A DNA stretch of 32,991 bases. It comes from Bacteroidales bacterium (GTDB taxonomy: Bacteria > Bacteroidota > Bacteroidia > Bacteroidales > Dysgonomonadaceae). Where the stretch lies: contig JAAYFR010000159.1 in NCBI GenBank assembly GCA_012728155.1, positions 1 through 32,991 on the forward strand. Reading direction: 5' to 3'. Below, piece by piece: positions 8,822 to 18,216 of the stretch; the first letter of the stretch is position 1, and each line of letters opens with the position of its first letter. A program made the position numbers and the translations under genes. The notes under the pieces were generated by a model. The model was not told the origin of the DNA. It did no database searches and worked only from the letters and a program-made list of their open reading frames with translations.

Positions 8822-9994
8822 TTAAAGATCTACTGCTTTTTTTAAATTATCTAACCCCTTTTCGAGGAGGCTACGTGGACACCCCACATTAAGCCGCATG
8901 AAACCCTCGCCGCCCTGACCAAACATCGTACCGTCGTTCAACGCCAGATGGGCTTTTTCCACGAAGAGCTTCACAAGATCCTGTTGCGATAAGTTAAGCG
9001 CGCGACAGTCGAGCCATACCAGAAAAGAGGCTTCAGGTAAAATTGCTTTTATCTCGGGAATGTTCTCCTTCAGATAGCTATCCACAAAATCGATATTGTT
9101 CTGCACATACTCAAGCATCTGATCGAGCCAATCCTCACATTCGTCGTATGCGGCACGGGTAGCAGTAAAGGCAAATATAGTACCCTGTTGCAATTCACGC
9201 GGTTCAAGGTAAGCAAGATACCTTTTTCTGATTGTTTTATTGGTAATAATGGCAAACGAGCTGACGATACCGGCAATATTAAAGGTCTTGCTAGGCGCCA
9301 TTAGCGTAAGCGAGATCTCCTCCGCCTTTGCCGAAGCAGTGGCAAAGGAGGTGTGTTGATGTCCCGGTAATGCCATATCGGCATGGATCTCATCAGAGAC
9401 AACCAAAATATTATTTTCGTAGCAAATATCAGCCAGTTCGTCCAATTCTGCCGGCGACCAGGCCCTCCCTCCGGGGTTATGGGGATTACAAAGTATTAGC
9501 ATCTTACAGCGGTTATTGGCTACGATCTTGCGCAAACCTTCGAAATCCATTTTGTACTGCCCATCGTCTAAGATAAGTGGGTTATTGACCACCTCACGCC
9601 CAAGTGATGAGGTGACAATACGAAATGGATGATACACCGGAGGCTGGATGATGATTTTATCACCTTTTCTGGTGAACACATCAATAGCAAAGGCAACTCC
9701 TTTCACCACTCCGGGCACAAAAATGATATGCTCATCATGCACCTTCCAACGGTGACGTCTTTCAATCCAGTTGACGATGGAAGAGGTATACGCTTGAGAA
9801 GGTAGCGTATAGCCAAAAACAGCATGAACCACACGTTGCCTCAACGCTTCCACAATGGCTGGCGGAGATTTGAAATCCATATCTGCTACCCAAAGCGGGA
9901 TAAGGTCTTCATGTCCAAATAACGGTTTTAACTTTTCCAGTTTGATACAATTACTACCCGAACGATCTATTATTTCATCAAAATTATATCGCAT
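8822..9994 (-). CDS. PatB/MalY family PLP-dependent C-S lyase
   Basis: A fold-type I aminotransferase-like enzyme of 390 residues in the PatB/MalY group, which cleaves cystathionine and other S-alkyl cysteines to thiol, pyruvate and ammonia. Typical group wording is present: PLWVADMDFKSPPAI (33-47), FGYTLP (60-65), CNPHNPGGR (169-177), the PLP-contacting DEIHADM (201-207) and the Schiff-base Lys236 in MAPSKTFNIAG. The C-terminus FMRLNVGCPR gives the substrate carboxylate-binding arginine. It could be annotated patB or malY-like, but substrate choice cannot be read from sequence. It stands alone, 115 bases before the slyD-like gene. Confidence 0.95.
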   Translation of the reverse strand: MRYNFDEIIDRSGSNCIKLEKLKPLFGHEDLIPLWVADMDFKSPPAIVEALRQRVVHAVFGYTLPSQAYTSSIVNWIERRHRWKVHDEHIIFVPGVVKGVAFAIDVFTRKGDKIIIQPPVYHPFRIVTSSLGREVVNNPLILDDGQYKMDFEGLRKIVANNRCKMLILCNPHNPGGRAWSPAELDELADICYENNILVVSDEIHADMALPGHQHTSFATASAKAEEISLTLMAPSKTFNIAGIVSSFAIITNKTIRKRYLAYLEPRELQQGTIFAFTATRAAYDECEDWLDQMLEYVQNNIDFVDSYLKENIPEIKAILPEASFLVWLDCRALNLSQQDLVKLFVEKAHLALNDGTMFGQGGEGFMRLNVGCPRSLLEKGLDNLKKAVDL

Positions 9995-10044
9995 ATCTTT
10001 GTAAATTATAACCTCTTTCTTCTTTCATACAAAACCTATTATTC

Positions 10045-10887
10045 TCAATAATAGACTGATGGAAATGACAAATTGTCAACCTTTTTCCCTCCAAAATTAA
10101 GTGATTCCACTGCAAATCCGATCATAAACTGATGAGAAACAATTCTGGTGACCAGTTCACTCACATGCGTGTCATAATAATCACCTAAATAGGCTGCACG
10201 GAAAGTGATATTGTGTACCGGTACGTCGATCGAAAAATAGTTGCGTAATGCTTGCAGGTTATGGAAAGAAGCAAAGTGTAGAGTTCCTTTATTATTTCCG
10301 AGCGTAAATATTTCATAATAGGAATGTCCATACTCTGGCGAGAAGAGCATACCGGCAAAGGGTGTAGTGAGCTGCCACCGGAAAGTGAATATCTTCCAGT
10401 TATAGATAGCCATAGCTGAAAGGCTGAAGTTGGTGGAGAGCTTCAACGATCCGGGGTTGTTGGAATTTCGCATATTGTATAAACCACCGAGCGAAGCTTC
10501 CCATCCACCCCCGCCATAAAACCTTAAATTTGAGCCGACAAACAAGGGGTAGAATCCGGTGAGTCGATAATCGAGATTACCGTAATATTCCGAAGAAGAG
10601 GCTGTAGGATTCTTAGTGATGGCAGTCTGTATAAGGAACTGCTGCTGTAAAAGAAGGTTGTTGTTAAAATAAGAGGTTCCTTTTATGCGGTCATGCATAA
10701 GAGAAATACTAATACCACTATATTTCAGAGGGGAGAGATAGGTATCGTTTAGAAACGACTTGCCAACACCCAGAAGGATAGCCTGATTGACAGGATCTAC
10801 CTCAAGGAAAGAAGAGTGTTTTTCTTGAGAAACCGCCATACAAAGTAGACCGATCCATATAGCAATCAAAAGCGCCGTTTTCTTCAT
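10045..10887 (-). CDS. DUF3316-like exported beta-rich protein
   Basis: A 280-residue protein with a signal peptide (MKKTALLIAIWIGLLCMAVS) and a body of alternating short hydrophobic stretches with many Tyr, Phe, Asn and Gly residues, ending in Tyr-Tyr. This is the look of a small outer-membrane beta-barrel. The wording resembles the Bacteroidetes DUF3316 group, whose function is unknown. It starts 19 bases after the parC stop, so it may be read from the same transcript, though the products have no obvious link. The family call is moderate; membrane localisation is inference from composition. Confidence 0.7.
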   Translation of the reverse strand: MKKTALLIAIWIGLLCMAVSQEKHSSFLEVDPVNQAILLGVGKSFLNDTYLSPLKYSGISISLMHDRIKGTSYFNNNLLLQQQFLIQTAITKNPTASSSEYYGNLDYRLTGFYPLFVGSNLRFYGGGGWEASLGGLYNMRNSNNPGSLKLSTNFSLSAMAIYNWKIFTFRWQLTTPFAGMLFSPEYGHSYYEIFTLGNNKGTLHFASFHNLQALRNYFSIDVPVHNITFRAAYLGDYYDTHVSELVTRIVSHQFMIGFAVESLNFGGKKVDNLSFPSVYY

Positions 10888-10906
10888 TATATCTATTTCT
10901 GCAGGA

Positions 10907-13612
10907 TTAGAATAATTTCATCTGGCCGGTAATCTCATCACGCAAATCTGCATCGGAGATATTTTCTTCGGAATTTTCTTCATTTTCTTCACCAATTTCC
11001 ACTTTCATTGCCTGTTGCGGCTCTTCTTCCGACTCAGGGAAGCGTTGTGGTTCCAATTCTTCTACCTTTGTCACCTCGAAATTGGAGATACGCTTTCCTT
11101 TTGCCCTATAACTTTTTACACCAATGAATTCCTCTACATCAACCTCTAATGGATCACGAAAACTGTCATGTCCGCCAAAGAGCGCTTTAATCCTCGGATA
11201 GGGCGTGTCGGTTAACAGAAACAGTTGAGATTCAACGTTCTCACCTGTAAAGCGAACTGGTTTTTCGGAAGGATCAAAAGTAAACCGTTTCAGATAAGCA
11301 TACCCTTGATCAGCATCAAAGAGAGCTGCCGTCCACACTTTATGCTCATCAAACTTCTCAATATGAAGAATATTTTGCGGGAAATGGTTGGTGAGGTCAA
11401 AATTGCAGATGTAATATTCACCATCGGTAGTGACTACCAGGATCATGTCATCACCCTGAAACTCACCAAGGAATTTACCGCTACCTTCGTAGTTGAGACG
11501 AAGGACATCGGGGTCGAACCATACTTTACGCCCACCGAGTGTCGACACTCCTTTCTGTTTCAACTGGATACGGTGCACTTCAACCTTGGTAAGGATATTT
11601 CCCATGGCTTGTCTCCCTTTGATCTCTATTTCACTGAAATCCTTCTCGAACTGAAGAATACGCATACGGGGCTTGGGTTTCAGAATCACTTTGATAGTCT
11701 CTGCCTCCCCATTAGGATTGACGCTAAAATAAGCGATGCGCGAACCCGGTTTTCCACGAGTAAGATCGTACTCTTTGTCACGTGTGACCCCTGTAACTGC
11801 GAACCGTTTGATGTAGTGCGGCGCTTTCTTACCGTCGCGGTATACCACATTATAAATAGTACGTTTATCGTTCCTCTTAAAAACACCCACATAGAGGATT
11901 CCTTTACCGACAAACATCTTGTCACTCACTTTCACTACCTTATACTTGCCATCTTTGAAGAAGACAATGATATCATCGATATCGGAACAGTTGCAGACAA
12001 ATTCGTCTTTTTTCATACCGGTACCAATAAACCCCTCTTCCCTATTTATATAGAGCTTTTCATTGGCTTCTACCACTTTGGTGGCTTCGATATTTTCGAA
12101 ACTACGAATGATGGTATGTCGCGGGAAGTGCTTACCATACTTTTCTTTGAGCATCAGGAACCAGGCGATGGTATAATCTACAAGATGATCGAGATTATGG
12201 TCGATCTCCTCTATCTCCTCTTTCAGTCTGGCAATCAGTTCATCCGACTTGTCGGAATTGAACTTGAGGATACGTCCCATTTTGATCTCCATCAATCGAA
12301 GGATATCCTCACCTGTAATTTCACGAAGGAAAGAGGATTTATAGGGTACGAGACGTTGATCGATATGGGCAACGGCCACATCCATGCTCTTTGCATTTTC
12401 AAACTCCTTGTCCTTATAGATACGCTCTTCGATAAATATTTTTTCGAGTGACGCAAACAAAAGGGACTCCTGCTTTTCACCCTTTTCAATCTCCAATTCA
12501 TTGCGAAGCAGCTCCCGGGTAGTATTCACCGACGAGCGCAATAGATCACTCACAGTTAGGAAATGGGGCCTGTTGTCGTCAATCACACAACAGTTGGGAG
12601 AGATGCTGATCTCGCAATCGGTAAAGGCATAAAGGGCATCAATAGTTTTATCGGAAGAGACACCGGGTGCCAGTTGCACCTGTATTTCCACATTTTGTGC
12701 AGTGATATCGTCCACCTTCCTAATCTTGATTTTCCCTTTTTCATTCGCCTTGAGAATAGAATCTACCAATCCTGCGGTTGTTTTTCCGTAAGGTATATCT
12801 TTTATTACTAATGTCTTGTTATCTATTTTGGCGATGGTAGTCCGGATTTTCACCGAACCGCCTCTTTCACCATCGTTATATCTCTCCACATCGATGTATC
12901 CACCGGTCTGAAAATCGGGATAAAGGGTAAACTCTTTCTCCTGTAAATAACGCACGGCTGCATCGCACACTTCGTTGAAATTGTGGGGCAATATTTTGGA
13001 AGAGAGTCCTACAGCAATTCCTTCAGCTCCCTGTACCAGCAGGAGGGGAAATTTAGCAGGAAGTGTGACCGGCTCTTTGTTACGCCCGTCATAGGAAGCT
13101 TTCCACTCAGTGGTCTTCGAATTAAAGAGTACTTCAAGGGCAAACTTATTCAGGCGTGCCTCAATATAACGAGGTGCGGCAGCACCATCACCGGTAAGTA
13201 TATTTCCCCAGTTACCTTGGCAATCGATCAGCAGCTCTTTTTGACCAAGCTGTACCAGCGCATCGCCTATAGATGCATCGCCGTGCGGATGATACTGCAT
13301 GGTGGTACCGATTATGTTTGCCACCTTGTTGTAACGTCCATCGTCCATCCGCTTCATAGCATGTAAGATACGACGTTGAACAGGCTTAAGACCATCTGAA
13401 ATATGCGGTACAGCACGCTCAAGAATCACATAGGAGGCATAATCGAGAAACCAGTTCTGATACATCTTGGAGAGGTTGAGTGAACTATCATCGCCCAACC
13501 TTACCGGCACTTTGGAGCCAGAAAAAGAATCAGAGGGACGAGAAATTTCGTCCTCTTTCATATTTTTATTTCTCTCTTTTGTATCGTCGTCGTTATCCAA
13601 TTTGGAAGGCAT
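10907..13612 (-). CDS. parC: DNA topoisomerase IV subunit A (ParC/GyrA family)
   Basis: The breakage-reunion subunit of a type IIA topoisomerase, 901 residues. The active-site Tyr149 lies in GAAAPRYIEARLNKFA, preceded by YHPHGDASIGDALV and LKPVQRRILHAM of the winged-helix region. The C-terminal half has beta-pinwheel-like repeats (e.g. KGRQAMGNILTKVEVH) but I find no QRRGGKG-type GyrA box, which supports topoisomerase IV, the chromosome decatenase, over gyrase. The final 50 residues are strongly acidic. The start at 13612 adds a charged leader; an ATG at 13561 is also possible. No parE partner is adjacent. A good promoter lies 130 bases upstream. Confidence 0.93.
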   Translation of the reverse strand: MPSKLDNDDDTKERNKNMKEDEISRPSDSFSGSKVPVRLGDDSSLNLSKMYQNWFLDYASYVILERAVPHISDGLKPVQRRILHAMKRMDDGRYNKVANIIGTTMQYHPHGDASIGDALVQLGQKELLIDCQGNWGNILTGDGAAAPRYIEARLNKFALEVLFNSKTTEWKASYDGRNKEPVTLPAKFPLLLVQGAEGIAVGLSSKILPHNFNEVCDAAVRYLQEKEFTLYPDFQTGGYIDVERYNDGERGGSVKIRTTIAKIDNKTLVIKDIPYGKTTAGLVDSILKANEKGKIKIRKVDDITAQNVEIQVQLAPGVSSDKTIDALYAFTDCEISISPNCCVIDDNRPHFLTVSDLLRSSVNTTRELLRNELEIEKGEKQESLLFASLEKIFIEERIYKDKEFENAKSMDVAVAHIDQRLVPYKSSFLREITGEDILRLMEIKMGRILKFNSDKSDELIARLKEEIEEIDHNLDHLVDYTIAWFLMLKEKYGKHFPRHTIIRSFENIEATKVVEANEKLYINREEGFIGTGMKKDEFVCNCSDIDDIIVFFKDGKYKVVKVSDKMFVGKGILYVGVFKRNDKRTIYNVVYRDGKKAPHYIKRFAVTGVTRDKEYDLTRGKPGSRIAYFSVNPNGEAETIKVILKPKPRMRILQFEKDFSEIEIKGRQAMGNILTKVEVHRIQLKQKGVSTLGGRKVWFDPDVLRLNYEGSGKFLGEFQGDDMILVVTTDGEYYICNFDLTNHFPQNILHIEKFDEHKVWTAALFDADQGYAYLKRFTFDPSEKPVRFTGENVESQLFLLTDTPYPRIKALFGGHDSFRDPLEVDVEEFIGVKSYRAKGKRISNFEVTKVEELEPQRFPESEEEPQQAMKVEIGEENEENSEENISDADLRDEITGQMKLF

Positions 13613-13738
13613 ATATTTTTAGAATAAAGAATAAATTAACAAGCAAATTTACTCATATGCCAATTAATTCATTAGTCTTATTGATACTATGTGTCACCCC
13701 TTGACAGGATCAGCATTCCGACACATTAAATCATTGTT

Positions 13739-13769
13739 CAAAGATAATAATTTTAAGAAGAATCACAAA
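13739..13769 (-). promoter_or_regulatory. Promoter for parC
   Basis: Minus-strand TTTG (13769-13766), 19-base spacer and TATCTTTG (13746-13739) fit the Bacteroidetes consensus fully. The inferred leader before the parC ATG at 13612 is about 120 bases. A second -7-like TAAATTTG (13651-13644) is nearer the gene but lacks an upstream TTG. Confidence 0.65.
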
Positions 13770-13770
13770 A

Positions 13771-14685
13771 TCAAAAAGTCCACTCCTGAGAGGTCTTCGC
13801 CTTATTGGTTTCCGTGGGAATGGTTAGCTGGGTTTTGATCGGTTCATTCGTATTGTTCTGCACTCCTGAACCTTTATAATACTGCAACGCAGTTGGCATG
13901 ATGGATTCAATTCGTGCGATACGCTTACTATCGGTAGGGTGTGTGCTCAAAAATTCAGGTACCTGTGCGCCTTCTGAGCTCTGTGCCATTCTTGTCCAGA
14001 AAGGGACTGCAATTTGGGGATTATAGCCGGCAATCGCCATCAGTATCAAGCCAATCTCGTCAGCTTCATATTCCTGCTTACGGGCATAGGGCATCATAAT
14101 ACCATATTGTGCTCCCAAGCCAAAAACAGTACCTCCCAATTGCTGCATGGCTTGCGAATTACCCAAGAGTCCTCCCGCGATTGCACCGCCGTACTGCAAG
14201 GCAAGCTGTTGACTCAACCTCTCACTGGAGTGACGGGCTATTACATGGGCAATCTCATGCCCAACAACCACCGCCAGTGCCTCTTCAGTCTGTGTGACGG
14301 GCAATAATCCGGTATAAATAACCACTTTGCCGCCAGGCATTGCAAAAGCATTGACACTATTCTCTTTCACCAAATTAAATTCCCATGAATAGTTATCGAG
14401 TTCCGAAGCATATCCATTATTGGTATAAAAAATATTCACTGCATTGGCTATTCGGGTACCAATGCGGTTAACCATTTGTGCATTGGCTGAGCCTTTCTCA
14501 ACAGGAGCTGTACGCATGAACTCCTGGTATTGCTGCAAACTCAACGCAATAACTTCTTCATCGGATACTAATTGTAACTGTCTCCTTCCGGTAAACGGCA
14601 CACTTCCACATGATTCCATAAAAAGCACTGTAATGAACATTACAAATGTAAGTGTTATCGTTTTTTGTAAATTATTTTGCTCCAT
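13771..14685 (-). CDS. M48 family metallopeptidase, lipoprotein
   Basis: A zinc protease of 304 residues resembling periplasmic M48 enzymes such as LoiP/YcaL, which degrade misassembled outer-membrane proteins. The N-terminus has a hydrophobic segment followed by a lipobox-like LFMESC (Cys26), so it is probably lipid-anchored. The zinc site is HEIAH (143-147, catalytic Glu144) with the third ligand Glu205 in the EYEAD motif (ExxxD). NAFAMPGGKVVIYTGLL before the site and STHPTDSKRIARI after it are family signatures. It stands between parC and the bamD operon; the envelope quality-control role is inferred from family. Confidence 0.94.
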   Translation of the reverse strand: MEQNNLQKTITLTFVMFITVLFMESCGSVPFTGRRQLQLVSDEEVIALSLQQYQEFMRTAPVEKGSANAQMVNRIGTRIANAVNIFYTNNGYASELDNYSWEFNLVKENSVNAFAMPGGKVVIYTGLLPVTQTEEALAVVVGHEIAHVIARHSSERLSQQLALQYGGAIAGGLLGNSQAMQQLGGTVFGLGAQYGIMMPYARKQEYEADEIGLILMAIAGYNPQIAVPFWTRMAQSSEGAQVPEFLSTHPTDSKRIARIESIMPTALQYYKGSGVQNNTNEPIKTQLTIPTETNKAKTSQEWTF

Positions 14686-14858
14686 AGTTTTTAATATTTG
14701 AATTTAATACCATCGATTTTGCAATTCAAGACTCCAAGAAAAAAATCTTCAAATCATAAGTTGAGACAATGTGTGGCAAAACCAAAATCAACAAGTTCAA
14801 ATTATGAAATCTTGACAAAAATATAAAAAAAACGATTCATTGTGACGCAAATCTGCAT

Positions 14859-14901
14859 AAAAAAGAGTAGCCTGTCTATAAATTGTCAACTGGCTACTCT
14901 T
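14859..14901 (-). terminator. Rho-independent terminator after the bamD-omega-DUF4293 operon
   Basis: A perfect ten-base inverted repeat, AAGAGTAGCC (14863-14872) and GGCTACTCTT (14892-14901), with a 19-base loop. On the minus strand the stem is followed by a run of six T (14864-14859). It begins 31 bases after the DUF4293 stop codon, the right place to end that operon. Confidence 0.85.
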
Positions 14902-14932
14902 AAAACATAATTTATTGTGCGGAATATAGGTT

Positions 14933-15388
14933 TTATCTCCTAAGCCTGCTGAGTGAGCGAACCAATGCTTCATCAGCTCCAATTTTGCGAATGGCAAGAA
15001 TAGTGAGAATAATTGCAATCACAGGCATGATAATTCCTATACCTATTTTTTGGAAATGAAGTGTCTCTATAGAAGAAAGCCGATAGATAATATATCCAAA
15101 ATAGAGATAAAAACCTATCATAAGGATTATATTAAAGATGGAAAAACGTATCTGCAACATCCTATTCTTATAGAGAAAAACCGTAAGAAGGGCCAGTATC
15201 GAACTGGCAGCACCTATGACGAACAAGCCCCAAGTAGAGTCGTGGAGCTGACCGTTCACATAAATACCCATCGCTTCAAATAGAGCTTGGTCTGTATTAA
15301 ATAAGAAAATAGCCAAAGGGGTTACGGAAGCGATCAACATGGCAGCTGCCGCCAAAAGAAGAAAAACCGATTGAATACGTTGCAGCAT
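14933..15388 (-). CDS. DUF4293 family membrane protein
   Basis: A 151-residue integral membrane protein with four hydrophobic helices (about 7-30, 52-72, 80-102 and 112-133). The N-terminal MLQRIQSVFLLLA and the overall length match DUF4293, a Bacteroidetes-restricted family of unknown function. It starts one base after the omega-subunit gene stops, so translation is probably coupled, and it is the last gene before a strong terminator. A role in the envelope or in an RNA-polymerase-linked process is only suggested by position. Confidence 0.88.
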   Translation of the reverse strand: MLQRIQSVFLLLAAAAMLIASVTPLAIFLFNTDQALFEAMGIYVNGQLHDSTWGLFVIGAASSILALLTVFLYKNRMLQIRFSIFNIILMIGFYLYFGYIIYRLSSIETLHFQKIGIGIIMPVIAIILTILAIRKIGADEALVRSLSRLRR

Positions 15389-15389
15389 A

Positions 15390-15725
15390 CTATCCGAACA
15401 TTTCTTTTTCCTTCGACGGATTACGGTAATATATTTCCCCTTCTTTCCACTCTTCTATCGACAACAACGAGGGCTTAGGTAATTTTTCATAGAAGCGGGA
15501 AATCTCTATCTGTTCGTGATTTTCGAACACCTCTTCCAGATTATCGCTGTAAGAGGCAAACTCTTGTAGTTTAGCATCAAGATCTTGTTTCATCTCAACA
15601 GCCAACTGATTAGCTCTCTTACTGATAACCATCACCATTTCATACACATTACCCACCGGTTCCGACATGTTCATCACATCACGTGTTTCAGTGTTAGTGC
15701 TTGCCGCAATTTTCTTATAATCCAT
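15390..15725 (-). CDS. RNA polymerase omega-type subunit (Rpb6-like)
   Basis: A 111-residue protein matching the Bacteroidetes version of the omega/Rpb6 subunit, which helps assemble the beta-prime subunit of RNA polymerase. The recognisable part is the conserved helix region GNVYEMVMVISKRANQLAVE (25-44), equivalent to the R-A-x-Q/K-L segment of RpoZ. The rest is an acidic C-terminal extension that ends with WKEGEIYYRNPSKEKEMFG, typical for this phylum. It lies between bamD (47 bases) and DUF4293 (one base). Confidence 0.88.
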   Translation of the reverse strand: MDYKKIAASTNTETRDVMNMSEPVGNVYEMVMVISKRANQLAVEMKQDLDAKLQEFASYSDNLEEVFENHEQIEISRFYEKLPKPSLLSIEEWKEGEIYYRNPSKEKEMFG

Positions 15726-15772
15726 TTTTATGATCTGTCTTGTTTTTTATTTTATTTAATTGATCTCATTGA

Positions 15773-16588
15773 TCAGGTTGTTGGAAGCTTTTCTATTTTC
15801 TCTTGTGCCTCGCGATAATATTTGTCGGCCTCAGTCATATATTTACCTTCCGGAAATGAATTTTTATAATTGAAATATTCATCTACTACCAAACGATAAC
15901 GCTCAGGTTGTGTACGCAACGTGCTATTCTGTGCATACTCAAAACGAGCACGCAAGATAATCATCTGGTATTCCTCCAAATATTTGGAAAAAGGATAGCT
16001 TTTCATTGCCTCACGGGCAGTGATGACAGACGACTCGTAATTATTACCCATATAATTTCCAAGATTCAGATAGAGTTGAGCGGCCAACAGCTCTTTATAT
16101 GCTAATTTTTCCTGTAACTCAAATAGATATCCTTTCGCCTGTTCAGCTCTATCAGTCTGTGGATAACGCTCTATATATTTTTGGAACTCAACAATGGCTG
16201 TATAGGTCTTCGTCTGATCCAGACGGGCTTCGGGAGAATCTAAATACATGCCGTACGCCGAATAGAAAAGAGCCGGCTCAGCATATTCACCATTGGGGTA
16301 AGTATTATAATATGAGGTAAACCACTGCGTGGCCGAATAATAATCTTTTGCGTTGTATTGACTCTGAGCCAAGAGATAAAGTGACTCCTCGGCTTGTGCC
16401 GTTCCCTTCATAAAGGTAACCAGTTCTTCCAACAATGCGGTGGAACGGTTATATTTCCCCTCCTCAAAATACTTTTTGGCATAACTATATTTCAAGTCTC
16501 TGTCAGTACTTTTCAAAATCTTGTTGTACTCGCTACAAGAACTCAACAACAAAGCAAGCAGTAAAAAGTAACTCAGTTTTATTCTCAT
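15773..16588 (-). CDS. bamD: Outer membrane assembly lipoprotein BamD
   Basis: BamD is the essential lipoprotein that works with BamA to insert beta-barrel proteins into the outer membrane. The 271-residue product has a signal peptide ending in the lipobox LLSSC (Cys18) and then tetratricopeptide-like helical repeats, e.g. YAKKYFEEGKYNRSTALLEEL (37-57), SLYLLAQSQYNAKDYYSATQW and the FQKYIERYPQTDRAEQAKGYL repeat. The distance to the omega gene is 47 bases, and the three genes form one unit ended by the terminator at 14859-14901. A -7 box lies 26 bases in front of the start. Confidence 0.94.
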   Translation of the reverse strand: MRIKLSYFLLLALLLSSCSEYNKILKSTDRDLKYSYAKKYFEEGKYNRSTALLEELVTFMKGTAQAEESLYLLAQSQYNAKDYYSATQWFTSYYNTYPNGEYAEPALFYSAYGMYLDSPEARLDQTKTYTAIVEFQKYIERYPQTDRAEQAKGYLFELQEKLAYKELLAAQLYLNLGNYMGNNYESSVITAREAMKSYPFSKYLEEYQMIILRARFEYAQNSTLRTQPERYRLVVDEYFNYKNSFPEGKYMTEADKYYREAQEKIEKLPTT

Positions 16589-16613
16589 TACTTCACAAAT
16601 GGGTTTTAGTGTG

Positions 16614-16621
16614 CAAATTTA
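16614..16621 (-). promoter_or_regulatory. Possible -7 element for bamD operon
   Basis: The minus strand reads TAAATTTG, matching TAnnTTTG, 26 bases before the bamD start codon. No TTG is found at the right -33 spacing, so the promoter is only partly supported, though the position is favourable. Confidence 0.45.
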
Positions 16622-16670
16622 CTGAATCTTTCTCATTAATGAATCACAGTTCAACTGATTTTATTCAATT

Positions 16671-18185
16671 TTAGGATTTTGATGCAGCAAACTCCATGAT
16701 GCTATCTACATATTTTCTGTTATTAGAGAGTTTAGGCACTTTGTTCTGTCCCCCTATTCTTCCTCTGGATTTCAACCAATTATAAAAAGTATCTTTTTCC
16801 ATTGCTCTTATAATCGGCATATTGAGCGAAAGATTATATGAACGTTTTGCCTCGTAATCGGAATTCAACCGCTTTAGAATCTCATCAAGAATATGGGCAA
16901 ATTCATCCAAATCACCACTGTCCGGCATCATTTCAAACTCAATGAGCCATTCATGAGCACCATTACGAAAATCTCCAAAATAAACCGGTGCCGCAGTATA
17001 CTCGGTCACTTTTGCTCCCGTCAGACGACACGCTTCATCGATGGCTTTATCGGCATTCTCAACAATCAACTCTTCACCAAAAGCATTGATAAATTGTTTG
17101 GTACGCCCTGTTATCTTAAAAAGATAAGGGAGTGTAGAAGAGAACTGAATGGTATCGCCTATCCTGTAACGCCAAAGCCCCCCACTGGTGGAAATTACAA
17201 CAGCATACTGTACTCCCACCTCCACCTCACACAAAGGCACTGCAACCGGATTATCTTTATCCCACTCATTCACAGGAATAAATTCATAATATACTTCATT
17301 GTCAAGTAGCAACAGCATATCTTTGGATGTCGGCGCGTACTGTACGCCGAAAAATCCTTCAGAAGCATTATAAGTTTCCCAATAACACATCTTTGCTGAA
17401 GGGATTAATTTTTCATACTGTTCCTGAAACGGCAGAAAACTAACCCCACCATGAAAAAACACTTCGAGACGTGGCCATAGTTCGAGGATGGTAATGCCTC
17501 TCTCCTCCACAATCTTTTTCAGGAGCACCAATACCCAGGAAGGAACGCCTACCATAGCACGAATATCAGCATGCATCGCATAATCTACTAATTTTTGCAA
17601 TTTTTCCTCCCAATCGGGTATCAATGCAATGCTTTCAGGCGTCCTACTCCTCTTGGCCACTACCGGCAGGTTTTTCATTAAAATAGCAGATATGTCGCCC
17701 GTATAGATATCACCACCGATACGGTTAACTTGCTGACTTCCGCCCAATACCAATGTTTTTCCTAATATAAATGCAGTGTCAGGGTGATGATGGGCATAGA
17801 TACCCAACATGTGATACCCTGCACGATAGTTGCCGTTGTATAACGACTCTCTGGTAACAGGAATATATTTACTTTTATCCTCGGTTGTACCTGACGACAT
17901 GGCAAACCACCTAACCGGTGTATCCCAAAGCACATCCTGTTGTTGGTGTTTGATTATCCTATCGAGCCAGGGACGTAATTCTTCATAGGAGATGACCGGA
18001 ATCTTTGCAAAATCGCTACTATTTCGGATGGAATGAAAACCATGTTCGTTCCCGTAGATCGTATTTCGTCCATGCCTCAGCAAATAGTCAAGGGTTCGTT
18101 GTTGCGTTCCCAATGGATCTTCAATAAATTTTTTCACCGGTCTGTAATAACGGGAAAGTATGGAGTGAGTTATTTTCTGAATCAT
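16671..18185 (-). CDS. GH3 auxin-responsive-promoter family protein (acyl-adenylate enzyme fold)
   Basis: A 504-residue member of the GH3 family. In plants GH3 enzymes adenylate jasmonate, auxin or benzoates and join them to amino acids; the bacterial members are uncharacterised. The ATP-binding phosphate loop is visible as SSGTTEDKSKYIPVT (97-111), with YNASEGFFGVQ and GLWRYRIGDTIQF further on as the ANL-like adenylate and hinge motifs. The catalytic fold is therefore intact. It lies 31 bases behind the Crp-like regulator and is probably cotranscribed with it. Substrates are unknown; no auxin-type pathway should be inferred. Confidence 0.9.
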   Translation of the reverse strand: MIQKITHSILSRYYRPVKKFIEDPLGTQQRTLDYLLRHGRNTIYGNEHGFHSIRNSSDFAKIPVISYEELRPWLDRIIKHQQQDVLWDTPVRWFAMSSGTTEDKSKYIPVTRESLYNGNYRAGYHMLGIYAHHHPDTAFILGKTLVLGGSQQVNRIGGDIYTGDISAILMKNLPVVAKRSRTPESIALIPDWEEKLQKLVDYAMHADIRAMVGVPSWVLVLLKKIVEERGITILELWPRLEVFFHGGVSFLPFQEQYEKLIPSAKMCYWETYNASEGFFGVQYAPTSKDMLLLLDNEVYYEFIPVNEWDKDNPVAVPLCEVEVGVQYAVVISTSGGLWRYRIGDTIQFSSTLPYLFKITGRTKQFINAFGEELIVENADKAIDEACRLTGAKVTEYTAAPVYFGDFRNGAHEWLIEFEMMPDSGDLDEFAHILDEILKRLNSDYEAKRSYNLSLNMPIIRAMEKDTFYNWLKSRGRIGGQNKVPKLSNNRKYVDSIMEFAASKS

Positions 18186-18216
18186 TCTCTATAATGAATT
18201 GAAACGCACAATAGAA

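Noticed and set aside
11225..12451. 408-codon plus-strand open frame
   Set aside because: It is antisense to parC, whose catalytic motifs and length are certain, and its translation resembles no family; it is a shadow of a long coding gene.
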